Shown here: in pieces, positions 37,236 to 49,922 of the stretch | Layout: the number at the start of each line of letters is the position of its first letter | Position numbering within the stretch: the stretch's first letter is position 1 | Source of the DNA: Vitellaria paradoxa | Lineage: Eukaryota; Streptophyta; Magnoliopsida; Ericales; Sapotaceae | NCBI GenBank assembly: GCA_019916065.1 | Contig: CM034236.1 | Location: 49,690,690-49,754,689, forward strand | Direction: 5' to 3' | DNA length: 64,000 bases | Translations under genes and position numbers: made by a program | Notes under the pieces: model-generated | What the model was told of the DNA's origin: nothing | Databases searched by the model: none | Seen by the model: the letters and a program-made list of their open reading frames with translations, nothing else

Positions 37236-40039
37236 TTGAGTCATATCGAATGTTGTCAATACATTTAGTAGCTTTTATGAGCATATGAATTGAGAGACCC
37301 CGTAACGTAATTCACAAACTAACTAATCCAAAGATATTTATTAAAAAAAACAAAGATGTATGATTTTATTTCAGGGTACGTATAATTGAATTAATTGTTA
37401 TTTGTAGTATAAATTTGTAGGGCAAAGTATTAACATGGAAATACCGAACTAGCACTAGGTGATTAATATATATAAATATGATACAAATATATACACAGAC
37501 ATATGTGTCTACATCGTTTAAGGTAAGGAGAAAACGAAGACATGTGAGGGTGAAAAAACGAAGTACCGGGGGTGACCGTGTTTTCGTAGATCCTATGCAA
37601 AAGAAAGAATCTAAAGATGGTCCTCGACAAGCACCACGGAACAGAGGCACTTAATTTGTTCCCTTAACTTCAAATCCACGAACAGCGCGTGGAGCAAAGT
37701 AATCAAAGTGGTGGACCACCTTGGAGGCTGGTTAACCCAAGTAACAAAAAAACAACCTAGTATTTTTTTTACCCTTTTCCTTTTAATTTTTGGTTTGGAC
37801 AGCTATTGCCACAGTGGTCAAAAAGAGCTCAAAGCAAAATAAAAAAAATAATAATATTAAAAAAAAAGTGCATCGTATGATTGCTTGGATCTTTGCTCAA
37901 CAACCCACTTATCTTAATTTCCACAGGCACATAATATTAGCACAATGAAATGCTTCTTAATTAGTATCTTAATTCCCACTTGATACGGAACAGTAGGAGG
38001 CCTATATAATATACTCCGCAATGACGTCCCGGATGATGCAAGTGCATTCAATTGTTTATTTATTACTATCACCTAACTATAATAACAAAAAATAGGTTAT
38101 TATACATACATATATATATATATATATATGTATGTATATGTATATCAAATGTTAAATCCGAAAGCTGCGTTTGAGTCAAAAAAAAACACCAAAAATCTTT
38201 TGACCATGTTTGGCGGGGGAAAATTAACGAAAAATTACTAAATTCTGTTCTTTAACTGTTTGATAAATTATTAATTTTTATTATTTTTTTATTCAAATAC
38301 AGTAATTTGTTGAACTTAAAAATTATTAAAAATTATCGAGAGTTACTAAAAATTATTTAAGATTATTAAAAATTACTAAAAATTTTACCAAATACCAATA
38401 AATTATAAAAAATTACTTAAAATTTACTACTTGCTTTATAAAATATATCAAAAATTACTAAAATTTAGACTATAAAAAATTACTAAAATTTAGACTTTCA
38501 AGTGACACCTTTATGAACTTTCATAAAACTTAATTTGTTACATGTTACAAGTGCTATGATATTGTAATTTTTATTAATTGATGCATGTATATAATTTTTT
38601 TTATTCCAAATACTCTCGAATATTAATTAATACTCTACTCCCTTAATAATTGCTTTTCTTTTGAACCCATCAAATCTTGAACAGTAACCATATGATTGTT
38701 AATCTCTCTCTCTCTCTCTCCTTTCTTTCTTTCTTTCTTTTTCTCAAGAGTCATTTGAACCTTGAAGCTTTCGGTTACGAGGAGGATAAGTCCCCCTCGT
38801 CATAATGGTAGTGTCTGTCTGCTTTTGGCCAAGAGAGAACTGATTCAAAGGACGGAGATGATGGTGACAATTCATCACCATCGGGTGATATTTCCTAGAA
38901 CAGTCCCATTTTGTAGGCGTCACTTTCCTCTTCCCATCACTTTTTCTTTCGAGTTGATGAATTTTCAACAGTTTAAACAAAGTTCTCCATGCTAATGAAA
39001 CTCACTAGGGATGCTACTATTCCCTGTTTGGGTATGCATAAAGAAAAAAAATCAACTGCAAATAAAATCATTATAAAATAATGTTTAATATAAAATAAAT
39101 ATTTAGCCCTTTTACATATAAATATATGATTCGGTTATGTCATTTTTTTTATATAAATTATATAATAATTATATGTATAATTATTATATTTACTAATAAA
39201 TTTTGCCCAGATTATCCTTAATGATTTAATGTTTTTTAAACATATTATGATATTAAATATATTTTTCCGAGAGTGGATAAAAAGTGAATTAATTGATTTG
39301 TTACTAATTTGGATATTAAACCAAACCAATTTAAAACTTCGATTAAAATCCATCTGATTTCGTGAATCTTTACGCAGGTTTAGAATTAATAGATAAGTGT
39401 TACATCGCAAGGGAGTCAAGGTAACGAAAAATAACAAATTAAATTAATAATAATTAATTAACAGAATTATTTATTATTACAATTAAATTAATTAATTTAA
39501 ATTAATAATTTATTGTTAAATTAAATAATGATTTATTCTTAAAATAATTAACAATTTATTACAAAAAATATTTTAATGAGTGAATACTGCCCATTACTAG
39601 AGGCTAAATTTTGCGACTATCGTTTAAATATAGTTAAAAATAATTCATTACTTCCATAACTTTTACTAATGTAAAGTCTAGTTACCTCTATAATAATTTA
39701 TACTCTATTTTTTTTTTTTAAACCTCCAATCCAAACGCTGCTAAGTGAAAGATTGTGAGTAACTTGGGGTTGGAACCAAGAATCAATGGTTTCCATGGAC
39801 TTAGTATTTCCATTTTTGTGGGTTCTAAATCAGAACCATAGTGTTTCTTTTTTTTTTTTTCTTTTTTTTTTTCTCTCTCTCCCTAAAGGACTTGCGTTTG
39901 TGATACAATTTTTGATTGGGTGGAAAAAATGCTTAAAACATTGAACTCTACATGCTCACAAACTGGGAAGGCCTTGTAATACAAATTGAATAACATGGCA
40001 CATTGAAAGGCCAAAAAAAAAAAAAAAGAAAGGAGGGGG
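37236..40039. other. Intergenic DNA and AP2 3' flank
   Basis: Contains an AT run at about 38109-38130 and AT-rich repeat-like DNA at 38205-38500 with many AAAAATTACTAAAAATT phrases. At 38753-38807 a short open run LEAFGYEEDKSPSS ends at a TAA. It looks like the end of some coding sequence, but I cannot match it. CT-rich runs lie at about 38706-38740 and 39847-39885. The part just left of 40040 is the 3' UTR side of AP2. Confidence 0.45.
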
Positions 40040-42633
40040 TCAGAAGGGTCTTAACAGAGAATTGAACCCATTTTTCTGGAGCCAGCTTTGGGGCTTTGTT
40101 ATCTGCTGTGAGAATCCTGATGATGCTGCAGCAGTTTCAAACATTTGGGGAGGATTAATGAATTGCCAGTTTTGATGGTTTGTTGAGAGAGAGAGCTCTC
40201 CTCCATTACTGCTGCTTGGATACTGGATCTGCAAATATCATTAGAATTAATGATTATTTGATTACTAATTAAGGTCAAATTAATTAACCTGGTGGCAGCT
40301 AATATATATATATATATATATATATAAGAATGGGTGTGTAATTATTCCTAGACACAGACAGACAGACCTGATAGCTTTGTGAGCTGAACTGTGGTGGGAA
40401 CATGTGGACCATTGGGGGTTCACCCCCCTTTGTAATGACTGGCCCATGTCTCTGCATTTCATTAGCCCTCAGTGCAATAGGAGATTGAAGATGGGTTTGG
40501 CTCAGAAGCTGCATGGTTTCTGGAGTCTCACTGTACCCATTTCTTCCGTTGACATCTCTGTCATTTCTGTATGATTCTGCTTGCATATTGAGCTGGTTTT
40601 ACGTCGGGTAAGGAAAGTATTAGCACAAAGGATACATATATATATATATATATATATAATGTCACAACGAAATTAAAATTATGGTATCATTTATATATTA
40701 CCTTGGGCCTAAATCCCTGAACAACTTCAAATGGCAAGGCAGTATTTTGGATATCAACCCCCATTTCTTGCCTTTTGTGTCTGGAGGTTGAATTTCCCAA
40801 GCTCAAATCCAAATTATGATCTGATGTATTGCCTGAACATTCTGGGGCAAAATTTATACAATCAAATAAGGTGCAAAAACACTAATGTATGTGGGTTTTC
40901 CATTAGCAATTTTAGGTTATGAGAAAATAAAGTACTTCTATGTTAATTGATTACCAGCAGAAAGCTCATCCGTATAGATGGTGGGATCAAAGTTGGTGAC
41001 AGCTTCTTTGCCATTACACTTGATTGCAGCTTTATCATAAGCCCTACCAAACGAAAAAATATATATATATATATATTACCAGTCTAAAGTCCCCAACTAA
41101 CTTACATTTACTAATTTACGTACACCTCATAATATGATTGAAGTCAGCACCAAAAACACACCTGGCAGCTTCAATTTCAGTATCAAAAAGACCCAAATAG
41201 ACATACCTGTTCAAATCAGATCCAACCTATATAAGCTTTATGGCAATGAACAATTAAAAAAAAAAAAAAACTGAGATGATATCTAGTGTTACTTTTTGCC
41301 CAAGAATTGGCCCATTCTAGCCTCCCATCTTCCACATTTGTGCAAGGTTACACCTCTGTATTTAGAGCTTCCTCTAGGATACCCACTACTTTGTCTCCGA
41401 AGCACATGCACAAATTCCTCCTTTGTTAGATTGCTCATCTGTTATATAACATTACAAAGAATTTTCCCAAAATGAGAACCATATATGACAGTTCCAATAG
41501 AAAATTGTTCAAAACAAATAAAAAACAACAATAATATAAATGAACCCTCCCTCTCTCTCTATATATGTGTGTGTGTATTCCGTATTCATCTACCGGTTTC
41601 AAGTCTTCCTCATAGTCTTCAAGACTGAAATTTATGTCAGCCTCCACTCCACGAAACTTGATGGCTGCCCTATCATATGCACTGGAAATATTTCTACATA
41701 TTAATTCACATTTCCCACAGAAATGTCTAGTTCGATTTTTCTAGGACAAATAGTATTTACAGAAACCATACCGTGCAGCAGCATGGGCTGTGTCAAATCC
41801 ACCTATAGAGACATCCAAGAACAAACCCATGTCACCAAAAATCACAACACAAAAAGGAAAAAAAAAATCATATTTTTCTCCAAAACCAGACAAAAAGAAA
41901 CCATTTTCCCCAAACATGAAAAGGGAAAAAAATGACAAGAAAACATACCCAGATAAACTTGTTTTCCACAGTCCCTGAATCATAAACAGTCAAACAACAG
42001 AGAGTAAACATGAATTGGAAATGAACACTTATGAAAACAAAATGAGAAATTAAGAGTGGTGATTACATACACAAAAAATAAACTAGAATCAAAGAGGACT
42101 AACCATATGTGTGACTCCCACCGGCCGGTCCTCCGGTAGAAGGTAACACCTCTATACTGTGAGCTCCTTGACCTTGGTCCTCGGCGGCTCTTCTTCAGAG
42201 GCTGCGTGAGCTCCGTCGACTTTCCTATGGCACCGACAACGCCCATAGGCTCCGACTGGCAAAATTTAACCCCAACCCAGTGAGCCCTTGGAAAACTTAT
42301 TCCCCTACCATCATCACCGCCGCCTGATGTGGTCCCCATTTCCAACTCCTCCAAGGGGAAGAACTGCCGGGTCACCAGCGGGTCACTCTCCGACGAGAAG
42401 TTATCATCTCGATGAGCCACCGAGAACCCAAATATCTTACTGCTTCGCTTTCGTCCCCCTCTTTCTCCCACGTCCTCTTCGTCGGAACCCTCTTCGATTA
42501 CCACCGCCGATGAGCTGGAGTTCGACACCGATCCGACCCGTTTACCCTTATCGTCGTCTCCGTCCACCGGAGAAGAGCAGACTTCGGATTCATCGTCCCT
42601 TATCTGATCAGGCGACCCGTTTAGATCCCACAT
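40040..42633 (-). CDS. AP2: APETALA2 transcription factor, 10 exons
   Basis: Exons in reading order: 42633-42104, 41974-41949 (26 bp), 41802-41772 (31 bp), 41681-41594, 41438-41293, 41206-41162, 41043-40955, 40841-40702, 40592-40368 and 40228-40040. The total is 1509 bases, 502 residues. It starts MWDLN, an EAR-like repression motif. A basic nuclear signal ([12 protein letters not shown], 147-158) precedes two AP2 DNA-binding domains. The first starts [19 protein letters not shown] (from 159) and the second [19 protein letters not shown]. The NLDLSLG motif follows. The end, AAASSGFS then SWLQKNGF, is the AP2-type C-terminus. Two domains plus these motifs separate it from ERF and ANT types. 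AP2 acts in floral organ identity, flowering time and seed development, and is restrained by miR172, whose site is present. TOE-type relatives are possible, but the tail favours AP2. Confidence 0.95.
40111..40131 (-). promoter_or_regulatory. miR172 target site in last AP2 exon
   Basis: On the coding strand the 21-base site begins CTGCAGCATCATCAGG, in the reading frame for AAASSG, as in AP2-family genes generally. It pairs with miR172 (AGAAUCUUGAUGAUGCUGCAU) over nearly all positions, so cleavage or translational repression by miR172 is expected. Confidence 0.93.
40301..40326. repeat. (AT)n microsatellite in last AP2 intron
   Basis: An AT run. Two more lie in other AP2 introns at about 40637-40659 and 41060-41077. 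Confidence 0.8.
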
Positions 42634-43440
42634 TCCTCTGTTACTTGGATCTTCGAAAACTCTTAAAAGAACAACAATAAAAACTGAACCTTAGAAGCTA
42701 GATTCGTGATCACCACTGCCAACTGAACAAGAATTATGTTGGGTTTTTGCCGCAAAAGCGCGCTCTCTCTCTCTCTCTCTCCCCGTCTGTCTATCTTCTC
42801 TCTCTAGATGTAGGAATAAAATAATGATCAAATGGAACGGTTTGTTGAGTCTTGAGGCAACGTAATAAAAAAAAAAAACCTACGACCAACAAGAAAAGCG
42901 TGGAACTACGAGGAAGAAGATGGAGAGATGACGATCCACACAAGATCTTGTGTATCTCTGACTGCCCAATACAGCATGGACGAGGCCAGTTTGAGGAAGC
43001 TCAACCGAAAGCAGCCCCCTCCCTATTAGCTACCCTTCCTTCTTTATCTCTCTCCCTCTCTCTCTCTAAAGCTCTTCCCTTACCTCTCTTTTTCTCGTAA
43101 AAATGGAGTCTCTCTCTTCAAACCCTTCTCTGTTTTTCTTTCTTTAATAATAATTCATAAATTCATTCAAATACCTCTCTTTTTTCTGTCTAAGCTGTGC
43201 TGCTTTACTGATCTCAAAAATCTACCACTCTTGTTTTTTTTTTTTTTATCAGTTCCTTTATTTTCTTATTGGATGTTCAAAGGTGCTTCAGTAAGAGGAA
43301 AATTGAAGAGAATTAAAGAACCATCTCTTTCTTACACAACTTTCCCACGTTAACCAAATCGAAAAGGCACACCCTTCACTGTTTATATTAATCTCTCTGT
43401 CTCTCTCTCTCTCTCTACCCACACCAGTAGAAATAGACAT
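42634..43440. other. AP2 5' UTR and promoter region with CT tracts
   Basis: CT-rich runs at 42764-42782, 43050-43072 and 43391-43416 are the pyrimidine-rich tracts often found in 5' UTRs and core promoters of plant regulators. I could not place a transcription start or TATA box with confidence. Confidence 0.4.
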
Positions 43441-44162
43441 TGCAAAAGCCTAAAATGGCTAAATTACCAGAATACTTGTATTTATTAGTTATGTAACTTG
43501 TGTGTGTTTCGTCAAAACTTACCTTGACCCACTAATTTTTATATATTTTTTAATTTTTTAAATTAAATTTGGTAACGTATTATTTTTATATTGACTTTTT
43601 ATGTATTTTTTATTTTTATTTTTATTTTTTGGGACCATCGAAACACCATATTTTCATTTCCATTTCGTACCCACGTCAGATTCACAAGTCACCTCCACCA
43701 ATCCTTTCATCCATCTCTTTCACTTTTCCTGGTTATTACCAATTGGGAGTGCAGTAATTTTAGGGAATATTGAAGGGTGTTTTGGGGAGTCAAAGCGGTG
43801 GGAATTATTGGTGGAGTCGGGTTAGGGCCACGGCGCAGGGAGGGGAGGTGTTTGGGCTTAGAAAAGGAAAAGGGAATAATGGCAAAAAATGGAAATACTT
43901 CCAGAAATGTCCAATCCAAGAGTACGGGAAAAGAGCCAACCCATTTGCCCCTTCTGTTCTTTGAGCAATCCATTGCCTCTCTGAGCCTGTGTACCTCGTA
44001 TTTCCTTCCTCACCCCTACTCTCTCTCTTGGCGCGTTCACTTCACTGCAAGTTGCCAATTCCCTATGCAATCGCTCCACAAGGACATTTTTGTCATTAAA
44101 CTATTTTATTTTATTCATTTTCTCTTTTTTTTTTTTTTCTAACATTGAAAAGTTTAAATTAA
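43441..44162. other. Intergenic DNA upstream of AP2
   Basis: Includes a G-rich to mixed segment (43740-44090) with several overlapping short frames, but none has a recognisable motif. No gene is called. Confidence 0.45.
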
Positions 44163-44301
44163 GTGTTTGGAGTGATAAAATGTGCTATAAAATATGAGTT
44201 CGTAATTTGTGTAGTGTGATAAAAAAATAAATAATTTTTAAAAATATTTAGAGATTTTTATTAAAAATTTTTAAAAATTTATGATAAACCAAACAAAACA
44301 T
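44163..44301 (+). mobile_element. Short MITE, family II
   Basis: AGTGTTTGGAGTGATAAAA at the start, GAGTTCGTAATTTGTGTAGTG inside and ATAAACCAAACA at the end, in the same order as 4742-4898. The right end is eroded. Confidence 0.6.
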
Positions 44302-46976
44302 TTAAGCATAATAGCACCTTTAGCATTCAAATACAACATTTACACCTTCAGAAATTTCGGTTGAAATGTGATTGCCCATTGTTTTCTATAAAAATTAGTA
44401 GTTCCCAGATTTTAAACGTAATTACAAGAAGATTAAGAGTTCATTTGACACACTATTTTTTTTAATAATTTGAGTAACTTTGATAAAAAAAAAATTATTA
44501 AAATTTAAGTACAATTATCAAAAATTGTCAAAAAAATTACTAGTTTTTTTTCTTTGCCAAATGGGTCTTTTAAGTGTTGTAATCGAAATATATAGGAAGA
44601 TAAAACAAAATAAAATTTACCCTAAGGGGTTAAAAATGTAAAAACACCTCTATTTTATTTCAATTGTCTTTGACTCTCAAGATTGGTAACATCAAGTGGG
44701 TGATTCAGTTTCCCAGGCATGAATGTAGGATGGACAAATTGAGACATCAAATTGAAAGATTAGTCAAAATTTATGTCTTCTCATCCTCACTAGAATTGCG
44801 TAGAGAATGAAAAAAAAAAAAAAAAAAAGACTATATATCAAATTGGCTCTTTTTTTTTTTTTTGGTAATTAAGACATCAAGTTGGTTGCTGGTTGATGCC
44901 TTGATAGTACTTTGATGACCAGTTGGTTGTTGGTTGGTGCCTTGATAGTACTTTGATGACCATAAGTATTTTTTAAATGGAAGGATTGCGAAGTAATAGA
45001 CCAAATTGTTCTCCTACAATTATTAAAGGTTAGAATTGGAGGACTTGCTTTTAAAACAAGATGGTGATCTATTAAATCTCTATTTCACTGGTAAGAGACT
45101 TTGTAGATATATATATCTATATATATTTATTTTTGTTTCTCATCACAATCTTATGATACCATGCCTTTTTGGGAGTTCAATAGGTAGAGAAAAACCTAAA
45201 CAAACTTCAACTATACGTTTAGTATCACTAAAAATTAAATGTGATAGTGTGGATAAGCAGATATTGGTGGAGCCAAATAGAGACAAAGGAGGGCAAGAGA
45301 CCCTTTTAATTTTAAACATGAAATTATTAAAATATCTGTGCCATTTTAATTTTATTAAAAATTAAATTAATTCAAATATTAGATATTTTAATCTTATTAA
45401 AAAATTAAGGTTATGCAAAATTTTTTTAGTATAAAAAATTTACAAGAAACTCAAGTATTTTTTTGTGAAATAAAGTGTATTATCCCACCACATTATTGAA
45501 TATTTTTATACACAATATCATAAATTTTAACATATAACATAACACATTTTATACACAATAAAACTTAATAATAATTATATATTTTTTGGCAACTAGGGAC
45601 ATCTCCAATAAACATTAGGTGCTGTTAAAAGGGTTAGTTAAACCATTTAATTATAAAAAGTATATTAATTGATTTAACGTATAAAGATAGTTCTATCTCT
45701 CTCTCCCCTCTCCCTAAAAAAAATATCGTTTTTCTCATACTCCTAATTCCGATGTAACTCTTTATCTCTTTCTTAGATGCTTTGTATCACTTTTAGTAAA
45801 AATTCTAGATCTGCCTCTACAAGTAAAGGAAATTTATTTTCAAGATTCAATGTATTAAGTAATTACCTTCTTTATACACAAATAATATACTTTGGTCTAA
45901 AAGTGATGCTTCTTCACCATCCAAAATACATACATGATTAATGGTATTTCTCACATACTTGAGGCCTACTAATGCGAGGAAAAATGTAAATTTGCTATAA
46001 AAATATACCTGAAATAAAAAATTAGAATTATATAATAATAGTAGAGTTGTAATTAAAATAGAGTTTTATGATTTTATTGTTTTTAAGACGATGTTATTTT
46101 TTGACAAATTTTTTTAATTTTATAGTATTACTCTTGTGTAAATAAAATTAAATATGAATATAATTATCTTTCTAAAAATGAAATAGTAACTGTATTAAAA
46201 TTTAAAATTAAAATTTTATGTCAATCTTTAATAACATTCTTCTTCTATGGCCAAAAAAATCATGAATTTGCGCAGCAAACAAAGAAGTCTACGAGACTCG
46301 TGCTTACTGAATCCACGGTTTTTAAATATGTGACTTCTCGAAAAAAATTATATGCCCTGACCAGGAAAGTTAATTCCAATTGGTAATTTCAATATATCAT
46401 GTAATTAATATTTAGAAATTGAGGGCATGAGATTTTTTTTCAAACCATAGAATGATTAGTTTGATATATATATATATATATATATATATGCTTCACATCA
46501 TCAACATCAATTCATAGTAATATAAGAGATAATTATTTAAATCAAATTGGGAAATTGTTATGATTTAGAAAAAGAAAAGAAGGGTTTGTGTGTCAACAAG
46601 GAAAAGAAGCATTTATAGTATGGATGGGGGGCCGAGTGGTGGGTCAAAAGACACGAGGACACCCCCACCAAAGACAAAAAAATTCCCAACAGTGCCCCTC
46701 AACTCAAATGTGTCCACCCATCTAATCTCACCCCTTTCTGCTTTGATTTTCTTTCTTCCTTTTCTTTCTTTTGAGTGGGTGCAAAAACAAACCCTTCCAA
46801 TAATGGAAGTGAGACGAGGCCGTGGTTGAAGGTGGTTTTGCTCAAGTGGAAACAGCGCCCCAAGGCGGCTACTCTCTCTCTCTCTCTTCCCCCCCTTTTC
46901 TCTCTCTCTCTCTCTCTCTCTCTTCCAGCTGTCCTGGCCCACACCCCCACTATATACGAGAGCAGGGCGGAACTAA
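44302..46976. other. Intergenic DNA with a 41-bp tandem duplication
   Basis: Mostly AT-rich. A 41-bp unit (AGTTGGTTGCTGGTTGATGC and following) is duplicated at 44880-44920 and 44921-44961. An AT run lies at about 46466-46490, and CT-rich runs at 46869-46922 stop just before the CACTA element. A 109-codon frame at 45036-45365 has no recognisable motif and is not called. Confidence 0.5.
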
Positions 46977-46988
46977 CACTAGTAGAAA

Positions 46989-47393
46989 GTGTGGAACTAG
47001 CGACCGCCTAAGACGGTCGCTAAATATCTAATAGCGGTCGCTAAAAGTATTAGCGACGGCATAGCGACCGCGTCAAACGAGTCGCATTTGCTTCGTCGCT
47101 AATAATTATTAGCGACCGCTAGGACGGTCGCTAAATTATTTGCGACCGCTCCTGCGACCGCTCGAGTTTAGACGTATGGATATTAGCGACCGCTCATAAC
47201 GGTCGCTAATACTGCAAAAGGCGGTCGCTAGTTGTTTGGCGCGAAGATGGCGCGAATAAATAGCGACCGTAGTTAGCGGTCGCTAATTAGGGAACGGCGG
47301 TCGCAAAATGCGGTCGCGCGGGAGCCATGACCATTTGTATTAGCGACCGGAATACGACTATTAGCGGCCGCCATAGGCGGTCGCTATTTGTAA
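46989..47393. repeat. Left subterminal array of TAGCGACCGC/GCGGTCGCTA
   Basis: More than ten copies of the core AGCGACCGC or its complement, often as facing pairs separated by a few bases, so the strand can fold into a row of hairpins. Such arrays are the binding sites of the CACTA DNA-binding protein in known elements. Confidence 0.85.
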
Positions 47394-47821
47394 GTAATTT
47401 TTTTTTTAAAAAAAATTTAAATTATTTAAAAATCTCAATAATTATAATTTAATTTATACTATAATAAGATCTCAATAATTTGTTTTACAAATCAAATAAT
47501 TTAATAATAATTTATTTTTTATTTATAATTATTATTTATTTAATAGTTATTAATTATTTATAACAACTATTATATTTAATTACTTATCTATAAATATTTA
47601 TATTATATTTAATTTATTAAATTACGCATAGAATTAATGAAATTTTTCATAAAATTTGTAAAAAAACAAAAAACGTATCTCCTAATTATGATTATATATA
47701 CAAACATAATATCAAATTAGATTACAATTAAAATAAAATTTTATTATATACAAATGTTCAAAATACAAAAACAAATATATATATAAATGTACTGATCAAA
47801 AAATATACAAATAGATCCTAA

Positions 47822-48278
47822 TCAGTCCAGGAGGGCCATTCGCCATCATCCGGGTCCTACAATGAAATAATAATGAAATTATAACGTGATAATTAAGAAG
47901 ACATGAATAAATAAATTTATATAATTTTAATGAGTAATAGTAACGAGAAATAAAATTTTTAACCTGAGGAGGAGGAGGAGGTGGATGGCTCTGACTCTGA
48001 GAGAGGCGCCGCTCCATCTCAGCCATCATCTCGGCCCGAAGAGCTGCCTCTCGCGCGTCCATCTCAGCTCGAAAGGTCTGCAGCAGATCTTGATCGCGAC
48101 GTCTGGCCTGAGAAGATGATTCTGCTCGTGCAACGGATCGGCGTGGAATACCTGCACCCCGCGTAAGCGTGTATCCATGACCATCGCGTCCGATAATGGA
48201 GAAAAATATCTCGTCCCTCCTCTCTTCGGACTCCCTCTCATCTGGCGACAGCTCGTCTAAACGTGCATTAAACTGCGC
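47822..48278 (-). pseudogene. C-terminal exons of Ptta/En/Spm plant transposase
   Basis: Exon 48278-47964 is joined to exon 47856-47822 by a GT-AG intron. The first exon includes GRDGHGYTLTRGAGIPRRS and a predicted coiled coil, REAALRAEMMAEMERRL, then a proline run. The second ends DPDDGEWPSWTD and TGA. This is the usual C-terminus of the plant transposase family (Ptta/En/Spm). Frames are intact in what remains, but the rest of the gene is missing and no start codon is evident. Confidence 0.75.
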
Positions 48279-48609
48279 CTAATGCAAACAAGCCGAAATA
48301 GAAAAATTATCACAAATTATAAAAATTGGGGTATTTAGTTTATTAAATTTTATCACAAATTATAAAAATTATCAATTTTTTCGATTAAATCTCATCACAT
48401 ATTTTTTTTACGTCAAATTTTTAAATATTCTTTTTCCCAATCCAAACACATACCAAAGCCGACGCAACCATTAAAAAGTTCTATACATTTTTTTTTACGC
48501 ACTGCACAAAACACAACAATTTTTTCCACTAACTAAAATTTACTTCTAAAATCTTTTTTTCTTTCTCCCAACATACCAATTTTTATAAAATAAAATTAAA
48601 AAACATAAT

Positions 48610-48790
48610 ATTAAAAAAAACAGCAAATAAAAAATACAGAAAAAAAAAACAGCAAACAAAAAAAAAAAACAGCAAACAAAAAACAAACAGAAAAAAAAAC
48701 AGCAAATAAAAAATACAGAAAAAAAAACAGCAAACAAAAAAAAAACAGAAAAAAAAAACAGCAAATTAAAAAAAATTAAAAACAACAGCA
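48610..48790. repeat. A-rich minisatellite with AACAGCAAA units
   Basis: Repeated AAAAAACAGCAAACAAA-like units inside the CACTA element. The leftward frame of mostly Phe, Leu and Cys here is an artefact of this composition. Confidence 0.75.
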
Positions 48791-49095
48791 ACATACACAA
48801 ATAAAAATATTACACAATACGCACATGAAATAAACTATTTAACGAGTAACTAAAATAAAAAAAATTAAACAAACAATAATACATACATGCATGTATAGAT
48901 AATCATCAAACCCCCAACCACAAAAAACAAAAAAAAATTATTTACATTTATCCAACAATAAACATGAAAAATACAAAAAAAAGAAAAAAAATTTCAAACT
49001 AAAAATAAAATACAAACCTGGTACGGTGTAGTGTTGCCTTAACCTCAAAATAAACTACAATAAACAAAAAAAAATATTAATGCATGTATATGAGT

Positions 49096-49103
<8 letters not shown>

Positions 49104-49141
<38 letters not shown>
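49104..49141. repeat. (GA)n microsatellite in CACTA element
   Basis: A long GA run followed by a CGGCACGGCACGGC-type GC-rich segment and GGGAGGGAGG runs. Confidence 0.85.
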
Positions 49142-49144
<3 letters not shown>

Positions 49145-49301
49145 CGACCTCCGGCGACGGCACGGCACGGCACGGCGGCACGGCAGACGGTGGAGAGAAG
49201 ACGGCCGAGGGGGAGAGAACTGAGAGCGCGGGGGAGGGAGGAAAAAAAAGGGAGGGAGGGAGAGGAAAAAGAGGGAGGCTTTCTGCCGATTATAATTAGA
49301 G

Positions 49302-49490
49302 AATCAGCGACCGCTTTAAGCGGTCGCTAATACGGTCGCTACAACCATATTAGCGACCGCTTAGAGCGGTCGCGCGAATTTTTTCGTCGTCGATGCCTTG
49401 CCGCACGGGATTAGCGACAGAGGTTTAAGCGACCGCCATAAGCGGTCGCTAATATTGTTGTAGCGACCGCTTCAAGCGGTCGCCCGAGAT
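49302..49490. repeat. Right subterminal array of AGCGACCGC/GCGGTCGCT
   Basis: Several copies of the same core as the left array, mostly as facing pairs such as AGCGACCGCTTTAAGCGGTC. Both ends of the element therefore carry the same binding-site type. Confidence 0.85.
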
Positions 49491-49656
49491 TTCCATTCGC
49501 CAATTCCCCAACCTCTAGTAGTGTAAATTTATAATTAATAGGAATAAAATTATAATTTTAAAATAAAAAAGACAAAAATAAAAAAAGTAGGAGCAAAAAT
49601 TTAATTATAATAGAATAAAAATAAAATTTATAAATAAATGAGAACAAAATCAACAA

Positions 49657-49922
49657 GGTAGCATTTGGTTTTTATTTTTATTTTTTGTTATTTACTTTTT
49701 GTTTGATGTACTTTGTGTTTTGAAAATCTCAAAATAAAAAAAAATAGAAAATTCTTTTAGTTTGATTTTTTTTTATATTTTGATTTTTTTTATTTTGAAT
49801 TGAAAATGTTCAAAATGACTTGTTATCTATTTTCTATTTTTTTTAAAACAGATTTTAAAAATATAAGTAACTAAAAACATAAAATAAAAAATTAGCTCAA
49901 AACAGATATACCAAATAGTACC
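49657..49922. mobile_element. Candidate MITE, about 265 bp
   Basis: The left end GGTAGCATTTGGT is matched by the reverse complement of the right end, GGTACTATTTGGT. The interior is A/T runs. The flanks CAA and TAA give no clean target duplication. It lies 130 bases past the CACTA element. Confidence 0.55.

Larger units (their letters stand above)
46977..49523 (-). mobile_element. Non-autonomous CACTA transposon, 2547 bp
   Basis: The left end is CACTAGTAGAAAGTGTGG and the reverse complement of the right end is CACTACTAGAGGTTGGGG. It is flanked by a 3-bp target duplication TAA (46974-46976 and 49524-49526), the CACTA/En-Spm signature. Both subterminal regions are packed with the motif TAGCGACCGC and its complement. 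The interior keeps the last two exons of a transposase gene reading leftward, plus low-complexity A-rich DNA. The upstream part of the transposase is missing, so the element depends on a helper if it is mobile. Confidence 0.93.

Noticed and set aside
38744..38995. Overlapping frames of about 78 codons on both strands, with a run LEAFGYEEDKSPSS
   Set aside because: The run is short and ends in a stop. I could not match it to a family or find an upstream exon, so it is noted but not called.
43707..44142. Cluster of overlapping frames upstream of AP2
   Set aside because: Frames overlap on both strands in a GC-richer segment with no motif shared with known proteins.
45036..45365. 109-codon frame upstream of the CACTA element
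   Set aside because: No recognisable motif, AT-rich codons, and no neighbouring exon or splice signal that would extend it.
48546..48800. Leftward frame rich in Phe and Leu that looks like a membrane protein
   Set aside because: It is the complement of an A-rich minisatellite inside the CACTA element and has no start context or family motif.
49084..49330. Arg/Glu-rich frames of 71-78 codons
   Set aside because: Produced by the GA microsatellite and neighbouring GC-rich repeats in the CACTA element.
46989..49490. Regularly repeated short palindromic motifs that could suggest a CRISPR-like array
   Set aside because: The motifs occur in both orientations with irregular spacing, and lie only at the two ends of an element bounded by CACTA termini and a TAA duplication. 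They are subterminal transposase-binding repeats in a plant genome.
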